Assembly (NCBI GenBank): GCA_049115575.1
Contig: JAGDZU010000001.1
Location: 930,001 to 994,000 of the forward strand
From: JAHEKB01 sp049115575
Lineage (GTDB): Bacteria > Bacteroidota > Bacteroidia > NS11-12g > UBA9320
Length of the DNA: 64,000 nt
Direction of reading: 5' to 3'
Part shown: one piece after another, positions 1 to 8,916 of the stretch
How positions within the stretch are numbered: the stretch's first letter is position 1
How the letters are laid out: the number at the start of each line of letters is the position of its first letter
Notes under the pieces: model-generated
What the model saw: the letters and a program-made list of their open reading frames with translations, nothing else
The model's database searches: none
Told to the model about the DNA's origin: nothing
Program-made: the position numbers and the translations under genes

Positions 1-30
1 TAAAGACATAGAATCAAACATTTTAGAAGA

Positions 31-1656
31 ATGAACGGAATAGTAAATATACCAACTCCCAAAAACGAAGCTGTTAAGGCATATGCCCCAAATAGCCAAG
101 AAACTAAATCGCTTAAAGGAAAGTTAAGTGAAATGAAAAACAGCCTTGTAGATATTCCAATGCACATTGGTGATCAAGAGGTTTTTACAGACGAAAAAGT
201 GGAGATTCATCCACCACATGACAAAGCGCATCTGTTAGGTACATACAATAAAGGAAACGCATCTCATGTAGAAGCAGCCATTAAAGCAGCTCTAGACGCT
301 AAAGACGCATGGGCGTCTATGCCTTGGGAAAGTAGAGCAGCTATATTTTTAAAGGCAGCAGAACTTATTGCAGGTCCATTTAGAGATAAAATCAATGCAG
401 CAACTATGCTTGCCCAATCTAAAAATGCCATGCAGGCAGAAATTGATGCTGCGTGTGAATTGATAGATTTTTTCAGGTTCAATGTAAATTACATGAAAGA
501 GATATACAGCGAACAACCGCCAGAAAACTCTCCAGGTGTTTGGAATCAGCTTGAATACAGACCTCTAGAAGGTTTTGTCTTCGCTCTATCTCCATTTAAC
601 TTTACATCCATAGCCGCTAATCTACCAGGATCGCCAGCAATGATGGGCAACACCATAGTATGGAAGCCAGCTGAGACTCAAATCTACAGCGCACAGGTAA
701 TCATGGAAATCTATAAAGAAGCAGGACTTCCAGATGGTGTCATCAATCTAGTTTATGTAGATGGACCTACCACCGGTGATGTTGTGTTTAACCACCGAGA
801 TTTCGCAGGAATTCACTTCACTGGTTCTACCGGTGTATTTAGACATATTTGGAAAACCATTGGAAACAACATAGCGAATTATAGAAGCTATCCAAGGATA
901 GTTGGTGAAACAGGAGGTAAAGATTTTGTGATGGTTCATCCGTCTGCTGAGGCACATATGGTTTCTACTGCATTGGTAAGAGGTTCATTTGAATTCCAAG
1001 GTCAGAAATGTTCTGCAGCATCCAGAGCATATATTCCAAAAAGCTTGTGGCAAGAAGTGGAGCCATTGGTGGTTAATACCACCAATTCCTTAAAAATGGG
1101 TCCGGTGGAAGATTTCACTAATTTTATTAATGCTGTGATAGATAAAAAAGCGTTTGATAAAATCAGTAGTTATATAACTCACGCTAAAGAAGCTTCAAAT
1201 GCTGAGGTGATTGCAGGTGGTAACTTTGATGATAGCCAAGGGTATTTCATTGCCCCTACTATTATAAAAACAGATGACCCAACTTATCTCACTATGTGCG
1301 AAGAGATCTTTGGCCCTGTTCTAACTATTTATGTTTATGATGATGAAGATTTTGAAAAAACGCTTCACATCTTAGACAGCACCTCTGAATACGCACTTAC
1401 AGGCTCTATAATTTCAAAAGACAGAAGCGCTGTTAACTTGGCTTTAGATGTTTTGAGAAATGCGGCCGGAAACTTCTATATAAATGACAAACCAACAGGA
1501 GCAGTGGTTGGGCAACAGCCTTTTGGTGGAGCTAGAGGATCTGGAACAAATGATAAAGCTGGAGCAAAAGCTAATTTAATGAGATGGACCTCTATGAGAA
1601 CAATTAAGGAGAATTTTGTACCTCCTACCTCATACGAATACCCATTTCATTCTTAA
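31..1656 (+). CDS. pruA: L-glutamate gamma-semialdehyde dehydrogenase (1-pyrroline-5-carboxylate dehydrogenase)
   Basis: NAD-dependent oxidation of glutamate semialdehyde to glutamate, the second step of proline catabolism, in the cytosol. The 541-residue product is the usual length for the stand-alone PruA of Bacteroidota, which is not fused to proline dehydrogenase as in enterobacterial PutA. The aldehyde dehydrogenase signature is complete: the general-base glutamate is E293 (VGETGGKD) and the catalytic nucleophile is C327 (FQGQKCSAA). A conserved EIFGPVL segment follows, and a PFGGARGSG motif lies near the C-terminus. The start ATG has only 30 bases of window upstream, so its promoter and any upstream partner cannot be seen. 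A strong terminator follows, so the gene ends its own transcript. Proline dehydrogenase is not adjacent on the visible side. The assignment is secure. Confidence 0.96.
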   Translation: MNGIVNIPTPKNEAVKAYAPNSQETKSLKGKLSEMKNSLVDIPMHIGDQEVFTDEKVEIHPPHDKAHLLGTYNKGNASHVEAAIKAALDAKDAWASMPWESRAAIFLKAAELIAGPFRDKINAATMLAQSKNAMQAEIDAACELIDFFRFNVNYMKEIYSEQPPENSPGVWNQLEYRPLEGFVFALSPFNFTSIAANLPGSPAMMGNTIVWKPAETQIYSAQVIMEIYKEAGLPDGVINLVYVDGPTTGDVVFNHRDFAGIHFTGSTGVFRHIWKTIGNNIANYRSYPRIVGETGGKDFVMVHPSAEAHMVSTALVRGSFEFQGQKCSAASRAYIPKSLWQEVEPLVVNTTNSLKMGPVEDFTNFINAVIDKKAFDKISSYITHAKEASNAEVIAGGNFDDSQGYFIAPTIIKTDDPTYLTMCEEIFGPVLTIYVYDDEDFEKTLHILDSTSEYALTGSIISKDRSAVNLALDVLRNAAGNFYINDKPTGAVVGQQPFGGARGSGTNDKAGAKANLMRWTSMRTIKENFVPPTSYEYPFHS

Positions 1657-1701
1657 TCTTCATTTTGGGGAGTTTTTCCCAAATATAGAAGCATAAAGCG
1701 T

Positions 1702-1733
1702 AAAAGGCGGAATATTGAATTCCGCCTTTTTTT
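1702..1733 (+). terminator. Rho-independent terminator of pruA
   Basis: A perfect 12-bp stem (1702-1713 pairing with 1719-1730) closes a 5-nt loop and runs into seven T residues. It sits 46 bases after the pruA stop codon. The remaining bases up to 1853 show no gene or clear promoter; the nearest -7-like sequence (around 1827-1835) has one extra base against TAnnTTTG. Confidence 0.9.
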
Positions 1734-1853
1734 GTACATCAAAGTTCTTTGTTCCTGATTATCTGTGCTTTACAAGCATTATCATAGATCAGCTTTCAAC
1801 ACCAAGAATTCACATAACTAATGGCATATCATTTGTTTTTAATTTAACAATCT

Positions 1854-2333
1854 ATGCCTTTAGTACGAGATAGACAGTCTAACTTCATAAGATTCATCTA
1901 CACCTTAGGTGCAATCATTCTACTAATCGCAGCTCTGCTGTTGATTCTTGAGTGGCCTTATGCTAAAGAATTATTCGGACTCGGTCTCTTTCTCGAAATC
2001 ATAGTGTTCATATTATCCATTATAGAACCTAAGAATTCAAACATCAAAACAAACAGCACATATTCAGACAGTACAGAATTTGTCAAACCCAAATTCACCT
2101 TAGATTTAACTTCAAAATCTAAGAATACATCTGAAGATGGACACCTTGTTGACTCTATTGAACAATTGAGTAAAATCACTTCTCAATTGAGCGATACCGT
2201 TGAACGCATGCACATGAATTATGAAGATAGTATAGTGCGAACAGGCGTATTAGAACAACAAATAGAAAAGCTGTCTTTACAGCTTAGAAAAACAGACGAA
2301 AAAATCAAATCCCTAAATGATGATAAATCGTGA
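1854..2333 (+). CDS. GldL-like inner-membrane motor protein (divergent paralogue)
   Basis: 159 residues, shorter than canonical GldL (about 215). Two N-terminal membrane helices (about 11-33 and 39-57) match the GldL pattern of an aromatic/Gly TM1 start (FIYTLGA) and a TM2 carrying a buried glutamate (E48, GLFLEIIVF) that ends in IEP (E58). The rest is a soluble tail with a coiled-coil-like stretch near 95-155. In T9SS, GldL forms the peptidoglycan-independent proton channel that drives GldM rotation. The lysine expected in TM1 of canonical GldL is leucine here (L30 by my alignment). The stop codon overlaps the GTG start of the next gene (GTGA), indicating translational coupling to a GldM-like partner. 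No gldK or gldN is adjacent. Family placement is by motif and partner order. Function as a T9SS component is not implied. Confidence 0.75.
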   Translation: MPLVRDRQSNFIRFIYTLGAIILLIAALLLILEWPYAKELFGLGLFLEIIVFILSIIEPKNSNIKTNSTYSDSTEFVKPKFTLDLTSKSKNTSEDGHLVDSIEQLSKITSQLSDTVERMHMNYEDSIVRTGVLEQQIEKLSLQLRKTDEKIKSLNDDKS

Positions 2334-3901
2334 AAGAAGGATTAGCCTCATATTTTAATGTGAGTTCAGAGCTCAGAAAGAAATCTATACATCTGCTTTA
2401 TTTGGTTTTTCTAGTTCTCATTTTTGCTTTCATACCCGGCCATAAATCAGGGGTTAAACACCTGGAGCTTTCAGAGCATTCTAGTCTAGCTGAACAAAAC
2501 CAACAGGGAGCTGCTTTGAATGCCATACTCCTATTGCATTTGGTTCAGGACAATCCTGTTTTATTCAATGAAATCAAATTCAGAACTATAGAATCTGAGC
2601 ACTTGGCTAAAGATGTAGAGCGTTATATAGAAGATATTAAAAACTCCCTCAAGAGTGAGGAATCATTGGTTGAAGAATCTACTTCGGACAGCTTATTCAG
2701 CCTAATTCACGAATATAAAACGGCTTTAGACCAGCTGGGTAATTATTCATTGACCGAAGTATTGGATAGCCTATTGGGAGATGAAAATCTAGTGCAAGAT
2801 CAAGAAGGCAAATTCTTTACCAACTACCAGTACTATTTTGCTAAATCAGATTATGTAAAAAGTACTTTTAATTTAGAACTACTTGCAGTTAGAGTTAAAA
2901 GAGCTTTAGCTTTAAACACACAAGTCATAATAGAAAATGCCATAGTGAATCACGGAGGAGATGAATTACAAAATGCTCAACTCTACCCTGCTGAAGATTG
3001 GTCTCAATTATTAAAATCAAACTCTGTAAGTGAATATCTGGGATCTTATAGCCCGTCTTCGAAACCAGAACCTAGACCTCTTACTAATTCAAAACTCAAT
3101 CTCAAGGCCAATCACCTAAAACATTTACGAGCTGGCGAGTATGTGGATTACCAATTGGATTGGAAAACAGATCAGAAGCTCTTAATCACGGTAGAGAACA
3201 ATGGTGAGAAAGAGTACTTCTCCTTAATGCAAAAGCGCTCGTTCAGATATTATATGCTCCAGGCTGGAACTTATAAAATTGATTTTCAACTTGGTGATTA
3301 TAAATTTCGTGATATAGTTGAAGTTAGGCCAACTGCTAACTATTTACAGCAAAGAAGTATTACGGTTTTCAAAGCCCAAGAAAAGCGTTTGGATTTAAGC
3401 CAGTTTCATTTGCCACAAGAAGCTCAACTGGAATTTGAATTTGATAAAGGAGAAGTATTGCGCAGAGGTGAACAAATAGCGTTGTTGGCAAAAAATACTG
3501 GCGATGCCAGTTTAAAACTTTGGGCAAGTATGCCATATGGTAAAATTGAGGTAGCAGTAATTGACGTTGTGGTGCTTCCTGAACAAAAACCGTCACTTAA
3601 ATTGAATGAATTTGAGACAGGAAGTTTGGTTAACAAAGACCAACTGCTCGAAATAAGAGAGGCCAGCATAGTGAATTTGGCTAATGCTCAATTGTATAGC
3701 TTTAATGTAACTATAATAAACCCTACAGCGGGAAGCAGCTCCAAAACCTATTTTAACAGAGGGGCGATTCTCAATTCTTCAATTCTAAATGCACTAGCCA
3801 CCAAGGCTGTTAAAGGCTCAACTGTGCTTGTAAATCAAGTTAGAATTAATGTAGAAGGTAAAATAGTAGACGGACAAGCCTTTACTATTCAAGTAATTTA
3901 G
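2330..3901 (+). CDS. GldM-like periplasmic rotor protein (divergent paralogue)
   Basis: 523 residues, the length of canonical GldM. One N-terminal membrane anchor (about 20-36, in an IHLLYLVFLVLIFAF context that resembles the GldM NLMYLVF start) is followed by a long alpha-helical region (about 45-210) and then beta-rich domains. The last 90 residues resemble the GldM C-terminal domain (ILNALATKAVKGSTVLVNQV). GldM dimerises, sits asymmetrically in the GldL pentamer and transmits torque to outer-membrane partners. The start is GTG, overlapping the GldL-like stop by 4 bases. The gene converges on dnaB with a 4-base tail-to-tail overlap, so the pair is a two-gene unit. The binding partner is unknown: the usual GldK/GldN ring genes are missing here. 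It could be a second T9SS-type motor or a TonB/Tol-like energiser. Confidence 0.72.
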   Translation: MKEGLASYFNVSSELRKKSIHLLYLVFLVLIFAFIPGHKSGVKHLELSEHSSLAEQNQQGAALNAILLLHLVQDNPVLFNEIKFRTIESEHLAKDVERYIEDIKNSLKSEESLVEESTSDSLFSLIHEYKTALDQLGNYSLTEVLDSLLGDENLVQDQEGKFFTNYQYYFAKSDYVKSTFNLELLAVRVKRALALNTQVIIENAIVNHGGDELQNAQLYPAEDWSQLLKSNSVSEYLGSYSPSSKPEPRPLTNSKLNLKANHLKHLRAGEYVDYQLDWKTDQKLLITVENNGEKEYFSLMQKRSFRYYMLQAGTYKIDFQLGDYKFRDIVEVRPTANYLQQRSITVFKAQEKRLDLSQFHLPQEAQLEFEFDKGEVLRRGEQIALLAKNTGDASLKLWASMPYGKIEVAVIDVVVLPEQKPSLKLNEFETGSLVNKDQLLEIREASIVNLANAQLYSFNVTIINPTAGSSSKTYFNRGAILNSSILNALATKAVKGSTVLVNQVRINVEGKIVDGQAFTIQVI

Positions 3902-5388
3902 AAGGGTTGGTCTTCACTTGGATTGAATGGAGACATATCATTCAATTTGCTCTCAATTGTAAAACTATTATCTCCAAAGGTTTCATCACCGTAATTTCCT
4001 GAATTCCAATCTTCAAACTTTCCGTATTTACTTACGAATTTCAAATTCACGGTTCCAGTTTGACCATTTCTATGCTTGCGAATAATTAACTCCGCCATGC
4101 CTGTTATATCATTACCCTCTTCATCTTGGGTAATACCGTAATAATCTGGTCTGTATATAAAAGTTACAAGATCCGCATCTTGTTCTATAGACCCTGATTC
4201 CCTCAAGTCTGAGAGCATCGGTCGCTTATCCTGTCTTTTCTCAACCTCTCTACTTAACTGCGCAAGAGCGATAACCGGTATATCTAATTCTTTGGCCAAG
4301 CCTTTCAGCGACCGTGAGATATAACCAATTTCTTGTTCTCTATTACCCGCTTTATTACCAGCTTCGTCTGCCCTCATCAATTGAAGATAATCCACTATGA
4401 TTACATCTATATTGTGATGTCTCTTCAATCTTCTCGCTTTAGCTTTAAGGTCTAGAACCGTAAGTGCAGGAGTATCATCTATATAGATTCGAGCTTCTTC
4501 AATTTTGGAAATCTTAGAATGCAGTTGTTGCCATTCATATTCTTCTAGTTTACCTGTTCTCAATTTGTCTGCATTGAGCTCAGCTTCTGAAGAAATGAGA
4601 CGTTTGGTCAACTGCAGACTAGACATCTCCAGTGAGAATATAGCTATACTTTTCTGAGCTAATACAGCGGCATTTCTAGCCATGGACAAAACAAAAGCTG
4701 TTTTACCCATACCAGGTCTTGCAGCAAGTATGATTAAATCACTTCGCTGCCATCCAGCAGTAATCCTGTCTAATTCGGTAAAGCCAGAAGCAACCCCGGT
4801 AAGACCTTCCACGTCTGTTTTAAGGCCTTCTATTTCTTTAATGGCTTTATTTATAAGATCTCGAACGTCGTCATAACTTTTAGTCATGCTTTCATTCTTA
4901 ATCTCAAAAAGTCTTTTTTCTGATTCATCAAGCAACTCAAATGCGTCTGACGTCTCTTCAAAGGCTTTTTGACCTATATCGCCCGCTACTGTAATAAGTT
5001 GTCTTTGAATGTGCTTTTGAATAACTATATGTGCATGATATTCAATATTGGCTGCACTTGAAACACGATTTGCCAGTTGAGTGATGTAATAAGCTCCTCC
5101 AACTTCGTCTAATGCTCCATTCTTTCTGAGCTGCTCAGTTACCGTAAGTATATCTACCGGTTTGGTCTCTGTAGCAAGCTGAACTATAGTTTCATAGATT
5201 TTTTGATGAGCATCAACATAAAACGCCTCTTTTTTCAGGTAACCAAGCACTTTTTCAATAGCTGCTTTGTCTAACATGAGCGCGCCTAAAACCGCTTCTT
5301 CAAGATCACGAGCTTGAGGCTGTAATTTGGACATATCCAAGCTAGTGAGCTCTCTGTTTGACCTTTGACTGATGCGTTTTTTCTCCAT
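3898..5388 (-). CDS. dnaB: Replicative DNA helicase DnaB
   Basis: Hexameric helicase that unwinds DNA ahead of the replication fork. The N-terminal DnaB domain spans about 25-125 and the RecA-type ATPase about 195-450. Walker A is RPGMGKT at 224-230. The SLEMSS motif, the Walker B strand ending IIVDYLQLM and the DLRESGSIEQDAD arginine-finger region are all present. There is no intein. I placed the start at the ATG at 5388 (496 residues). A TTG five codons upstream is in frame, but it falls inside a -7-like TTATTTTG sequence and is less likely. The low-complexity C-terminal tail (NSFTIESKLNDM) is typical for the phylum. The gene is transcribed divergently from clpC across a 0.4-kb spacer. Confidence 0.95.
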   Translation of the reverse strand: MEKKRISQRSNRELTSLDMSKLQPQARDLEEAVLGALMLDKAAIEKVLGYLKKEAFYVDAHQKIYETIVQLATETKPVDILTVTEQLRKNGALDEVGGAYYITQLANRVSSAANIEYHAHIVIQKHIQRQLITVAGDIGQKAFEETSDAFELLDESEKRLFEIKNESMTKSYDDVRDLINKAIKEIEGLKTDVEGLTGVASGFTELDRITAGWQRSDLIILAARPGMGKTAFVLSMARNAAVLAQKSIAIFSLEMSSLQLTKRLISSEAELNADKLRTGKLEEYEWQQLHSKISKIEEARIYIDDTPALTVLDLKAKARRLKRHHNIDVIIVDYLQLMRADEAGNKAGNREQEIGYISRSLKGLAKELDIPVIALAQLSREVEKRQDKRPMLSDLRESGSIEQDADLVTFIYRPDYYGITQDEEGNDITGMAELIIRKHRNGQTGTVNLKFVSKYGKFEDWNSGNYGDETFGDNSFTIESKLNDMSPFNPSEDQPF

Positions 5389-5801
5389 GGACGTTTTTGA
5401 CAAAATAATAATCTACTTTCAGTGCTCGAAAATAGAATAATTACACCCGCTTATCATTTCATTTTACCCCCATTCTATAATATCCACATGGATAGTTGAA
5501 ATGTGTGTGAAACGTTGATAACCGTAAGTTCTTGGCCTAAGGTACTGAATTTCAAACCTATCTTATGCACAACTTATTATTGGCTCGAAAAGGTTTCACG
5601 AAAAATATAGAGATTTCTGATGTGGATTTGCTTCGCTAACTGCTTCATTTTGATGCTATTCATATTTTTCAACCATGGAGTCTAGATAAAGTGTTCTCAA
5701 GCATAGGAGATATTCTAAAATTTTAGTCATAATAAGAAGCAGAAAGGAAAATTTGAGGATGCAAGCATCCTTTTGGCTTTATATTTGTTTGCATATACTA
5801 T
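5389..5801. promoter_or_regulatory. dnaB/clpC divergent intergenic region
   Basis: 413 bases without a convincing gene, between two divergently transcribed genes, so both promoters should lie here. On the plus strand TATATTTG at 5780-5787 fits the Bacteroidota -7 consensus TAnnTTTG and would give clpC a leader of about 10 bases. An inverted repeat AGGATGC-AA-GCATCCT (5756-5771) sits just upstream of it. One exact DnaA-box match (TTATGCACA, 5563-5571) and one single-mismatch match (5480-5488) are present, too few to argue for an origin. Confidence 0.5.
5756..5771. promoter_or_regulatory. Inverted repeat upstream of the clpC -7 element
   Basis: Perfect 7-bp arms AGGATGC and GCATCCT separated by AA. 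It ends 8 bases before the TATATTTG -7 element of clpC, where a repressor would block sigma contact. Its position suggests an operator. A T4 run follows, so a weak terminator is the alternative, but no upstream plus-strand gene exists for it to serve. Confidence 0.4.
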
Positions 5802-8336
5802 ATGGAGGCACAGTTTTCACCGGGAGTTAAAGAAGTTATTCAATTCAGCAGAGAAGAAGCCATTCGTCTTGGCCACAGTTATATTGGCACAGAGCATCTT
5901 CTATTGGGCTTAATAAGACAAGCTGATGGCAAGGCTATCAAGCACTTAAAGTCATTTGGAATTGATTTATTAAGGCTAAAAAAGGCTGTGGAAGACAGCA
6001 TACGCGATACTTCCACCAAAACAGCCAATCTCGGCAATATTCCTCTCACTAAACAAGCAGAAAAAGCACTGAAAATCACTTATTTAGAGGCTAAAATCTT
6101 TAAAGATGACGTGATTAGAACTGAGCATTTATTGCTTTCCATACTAAGAGATGAAGACAATGTAGCTTCTCAAATTCTTCATCAGTTTGGAGTAGACTAC
6201 GAATTGTTTAAGAATGCCATGGAAGATAAGCTTCCTGACATTAAGTCAGATATGTCTACAGATTCGCCTGAAGAATTTTATAAAGAAGAAAGCAGTAAGG
6301 AGCCTAAAACCCCTAAAGGAGGTAAAGGAAAAAGTAAAACTCCGGTCCTAGACAATTTTGGTAGAGATTTAACCAGACTTGCTGAGGATGGCAAACTCGA
6401 CCCTATAGTAGGTAGAGATAAGGAAATAGAGCGCGTTTCTCAAATTCTAAGCCGTAGAAAAAAGAACAATCCTGTTCTTATAGGTGAGCCGGGTGTAGGA
6501 AAAACAGCCATAGCAGAAGGTCTTGCTTTACGCATTATACAACGCAAAGTTTCAAGAGTCCTATTTGATAAGAGAGTAGTTACACTTGATCTTGCATCTT
6601 TGGTTGCTGGTACAAAATACAGAGGCCAGTTTGAAGAGCGAATGAAGGCCGTGATGAATGAATTAGAAAAAGCAGATGATGTAATTCTATTCATAGACGA
6701 GATTCATACAATAGTAGGTGCAGGTGGAGCTTCGGGTTCCCTTGATGCATCCAATATGTTTAAACCCGCCCTTGCAAGAGGAGAAATTCAATGTATAGGT
6801 GCTACTACTCTGGATGAGTACAGACAGTATATAGAAAAAGATGGTGCTTTGGAAAGAAGGTTTCAATCTGTAATGGTTGAACCAGCTACTCCTGAAGAAA
6901 CTCTTGAGATATTGACTAATATTAAATCCAAGTATGAAGATCATCACAGCGTTACATATACAGAAGAAGCTTTAAATGCTTCTGTGAATATGAGCGTTCG
7001 ATATATTACTGATCGTCATTTGCCTGATAAAGCTATTGATGTCTTAGATGAAGTTGGTGCAAGAGTTCACTTGAGCAATATTCATGTTCCTCAAGACATA
7101 CTTGAACTGGAGCACAAGATTGAAGAAATCAAAGACGAAAAGAATCGAGTTGTAAAAAGTCAGAAATACGAGGAAGCAGCTAGATTGAGAGATAAAGAAA
7201 AGTCTCTATTGGAGAACTTAGATATAGCAAAGGGTAAATGGGAAGAAGAAACCAAAACTCAGCGCTATGAAGTTTCAGAAGAAGATGTGGCTGAAGTAAT
7301 CGCCATGATTACGGGCATACCAACTAAGAGAATTGCTCAAGCAGAAGGAAATAGATTATTGCAAATGGATACGGAACTGAGCTCTCATGTGATAGGTCAG
7401 GACCCGGCAATTGCCAAATTAACCAAAGCTATACAGAGAACTAGAGCTGGTTTAAAGGCACCAAACAAGCCAATAGGATCTTTTATATTCCTAGGACCCA
7501 CAGGTGTAGGTAAAACAGAACTAGCCAAGTCTTTAGCTAAATTCTTGTTCGACACTAAGGACGCACTTATTCGTATTGATATGAGTGAATACATGGAGAA
7601 ATTTGCTGTTTCTAGACTAGTTGGAGCGCCTCCGGGTTATGTTGGATATGAAGAAGGAGGATTGCTTACAGAGAAAATCCGAAGAAAGCCATATAGTGTG
7701 GTTCTTTTTGATGAGATAGAGAAGGCACATCCAGATGTATTTAATCTCCTATTGCAGGTATTAGATGAAGGATTCCTTACAGATAGCTTAGGCAGAAGAG
7801 TTGATTTCCGTAATACGATCATTATCATGACCAGTAATATTGGGTCAAGACAACTCAAGGATTTTGGTACCGGAGTAGGATTCTCAACTATGGCCAAAGA
7901 CAGCACTCATGATTTGAGTTCTAAATCCATTATTGAAAATGCTTTAAAACGCTTCTTCTCTCCTGAATTCCTGAATCGTGTAGATGACGTGATTGTCTTT
8001 AATTCTTTGGAAAAAGAAGACATCGCCAAAATCTTGGACATATCTGTAGCTGAACTGGTAGACCGCATAAAGCATATTGGATTTACCATTGCATTGAGCA
8101 AAGACGCCAAGAATTTCTTAGCCGAAAAAGGCTTTGATGCCGACTTTGGAGCAAGACCATTAAATAGGGCCATTCAAAAGTATCTGGAAGACCCTCTTGC
8201 AGAGGAGATTCTCAAATCCGATATTAGCGAAGGTGACCACATTAAAGTGGGATATAGCAAGAAAGAAGACGCCTTGACTTTCAAAAAAGAAAGTAAAAAA
8301 CCAAGGGCTTCGGAAAAGAGCAAAGAGAAAAAATAA
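5802..8336 (+). CDS. clpC: ATP-dependent Clp protease ATP-binding subunit ClpC
   Basis: AAA+ unfoldase that feeds substrates to ClpP. Domain order is complete over 844 residues: two N-terminal Clp repeats (about 1-145), a Lys/Ser/Glu-rich linker (150-182), nucleotide-binding domain 1 with Walker A GEPGVGKT (228-235), a UVR-type coiled-coil middle segment (about 435-470, EEAARLRDKEKSLLE), domain 2 with Walker A GPTGVGKT (565-572), and the C-terminal D2-small domain. The UVR segment and short middle domain separate it from ClpB and ClpA. A highly charged Lys/Glu tail ends the protein. The ATG start gives the standard FSPGVKEVI opening. No mcsA, mcsB or ctsR lies beside it, so regulation must differ from the Firmicutes clpC operon. 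Confidence 0.96.
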   Translation: MEAQFSPGVKEVIQFSREEAIRLGHSYIGTEHLLLGLIRQADGKAIKHLKSFGIDLLRLKKAVEDSIRDTSTKTANLGNIPLTKQAEKALKITYLEAKIFKDDVIRTEHLLLSILRDEDNVASQILHQFGVDYELFKNAMEDKLPDIKSDMSTDSPEEFYKEESSKEPKTPKGGKGKSKTPVLDNFGRDLTRLAEDGKLDPIVGRDKEIERVSQILSRRKKNNPVLIGEPGVGKTAIAEGLALRIIQRKVSRVLFDKRVVTLDLASLVAGTKYRGQFEERMKAVMNELEKADDVILFIDEIHTIVGAGGASGSLDASNMFKPALARGEIQCIGATTLDEYRQYIEKDGALERRFQSVMVEPATPEETLEILTNIKSKYEDHHSVTYTEEALNASVNMSVRYITDRHLPDKAIDVLDEVGARVHLSNIHVPQDILELEHKIEEIKDEKNRVVKSQKYEEAARLRDKEKSLLENLDIAKGKWEEETKTQRYEVSEEDVAEVIAMITGIPTKRIAQAEGNRLLQMDTELSSHVIGQDPAIAKLTKAIQRTRAGLKAPNKPIGSFIFLGPTGVGKTELAKSLAKFLFDTKDALIRIDMSEYMEKFAVSRLVGAPPGYVGYEEGGLLTEKIRRKPYSVVLFDEIEKAHPDVFNLLLQVLDEGFLTDSLGRRVDFRNTIIIMTSNIGSRQLKDFGTGVGFSTMAKDSTHDLSSKSIIENALKRFFSPEFLNRVDDVIVFNSLEKEDIAKILDISVAELVDRIKHIGFTIALSKDAKNFLAEKGFDADFGARPLNRAIQKYLEDPLAEEILKSDISEGDHIKVGYSKKEDALTFKKESKKPRASEKSKEKK

Positions 8337-8366
8337 GACTGCTCTATTTAGCCCGCCATTTTTAGA

Positions 8367-8374
8367 TAATTTTG
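8367..8374 (+). promoter_or_regulatory. -7 promoter element for the thioredoxin-like gene
   Basis: TAATTTTG matches TAnnTTTG exactly. Its last G begins the in-frame GTG that could be read as an earlier start of the downstream gene, which argues for the ATG at 8383 instead. The predicted transcript would have a leader of only a few bases. Confidence 0.55.
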
Positions 8375-8382
8375 TGCTCGAA

Positions 8383-8916
8383 ATGGAGATAGGCGAATCA
8401 CTTTTTAATTTTAGACTTAAAGGCACGGACAATAGGTACTATGATAAATACACCTATGCAGACCGTTACGCTTTGGTATTGGTAGTTACCTGTAATCATT
8501 GCCCTTACTCTAGGGCTTATTGGAGACGACTTGTTCAACTTTTTAAGAAGTATGAAGAGGACAACTTGGCCATTATTATGATTAATCCAAATGATGCCAC
8601 CCAATATCCAGAAGATTCCTTTGAGCGAATGAAGGAAATTAAAAAGGAGCTCAAATTGCCTTTCCCTTACCTGTTAGACGAAACACAGGAGGTGGCCAAG
8701 AAATTAGGAGCCACTAGAACACCAGAAGCATTTGTGTTCAATTCAAAACGCGATTTGGTTTATCAAGGTGCAATAGATGACAATTGGGAGAATGAAAATA
8801 TGGTCACCCGAGTTTATCTTGAAGATGCAATAGAATACACTCTAGACGGTATGGAGCCTGATCATACGTTTGTGCCAGCCGCGGGTTGTTCTGTGAAATG
8901 GAAGAAGGAGTCTTGA
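8383..8916 (+). CDS. Thioredoxin-fold peroxiredoxin-like protein
   Basis: 177 residues with a thioredoxin/AhpC-TSA-like fold of the PRX_like1 type. A CxxC pair (C37, C40 in VTCNHCPYS) follows the first core strand. A TRTPEAFVF segment carries the cis-proline region, and a GAIDDNW loop follows, as in this family. There is no signal peptide, so it should act in the cytosol as a thiol oxidoreductase or peroxiredoxin-like enzyme; substrate unknown. The ATG at 8383 is preferred over a GTG at 8374 because the GTG overlaps the promoter -7 element. The 3' end overlaps the start of argS, so the two are co-transcribed and probably translationally coupled. Confidence 0.85.
   Translation: MEIGESLFNFRLKGTDNRYYDKYTYADRYALVLVVTCNHCPYSRAYWRRLVQLFKKYEEDNLAIIMINPNDATQYPEDSFERMKEIKKELKLPFPYLLDETQEVAKKLGATRTPEAFVFNSKRDLVYQGAIDDNWENENMVTRVYLEDAIEYTLDGMEPDHTFVPAAGCSVKWKKES

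Noticed and set aside
5404..5801. Possible replication origin: one exact TTATNCACA (5563-5571) and a near match (5480-5488) beside dnaB
   Set aside because: Only one exact box, no AT-rich unwinding element or cluster, and no dnaA or other origin gene nearby; dnaB alone does not mark an origin.
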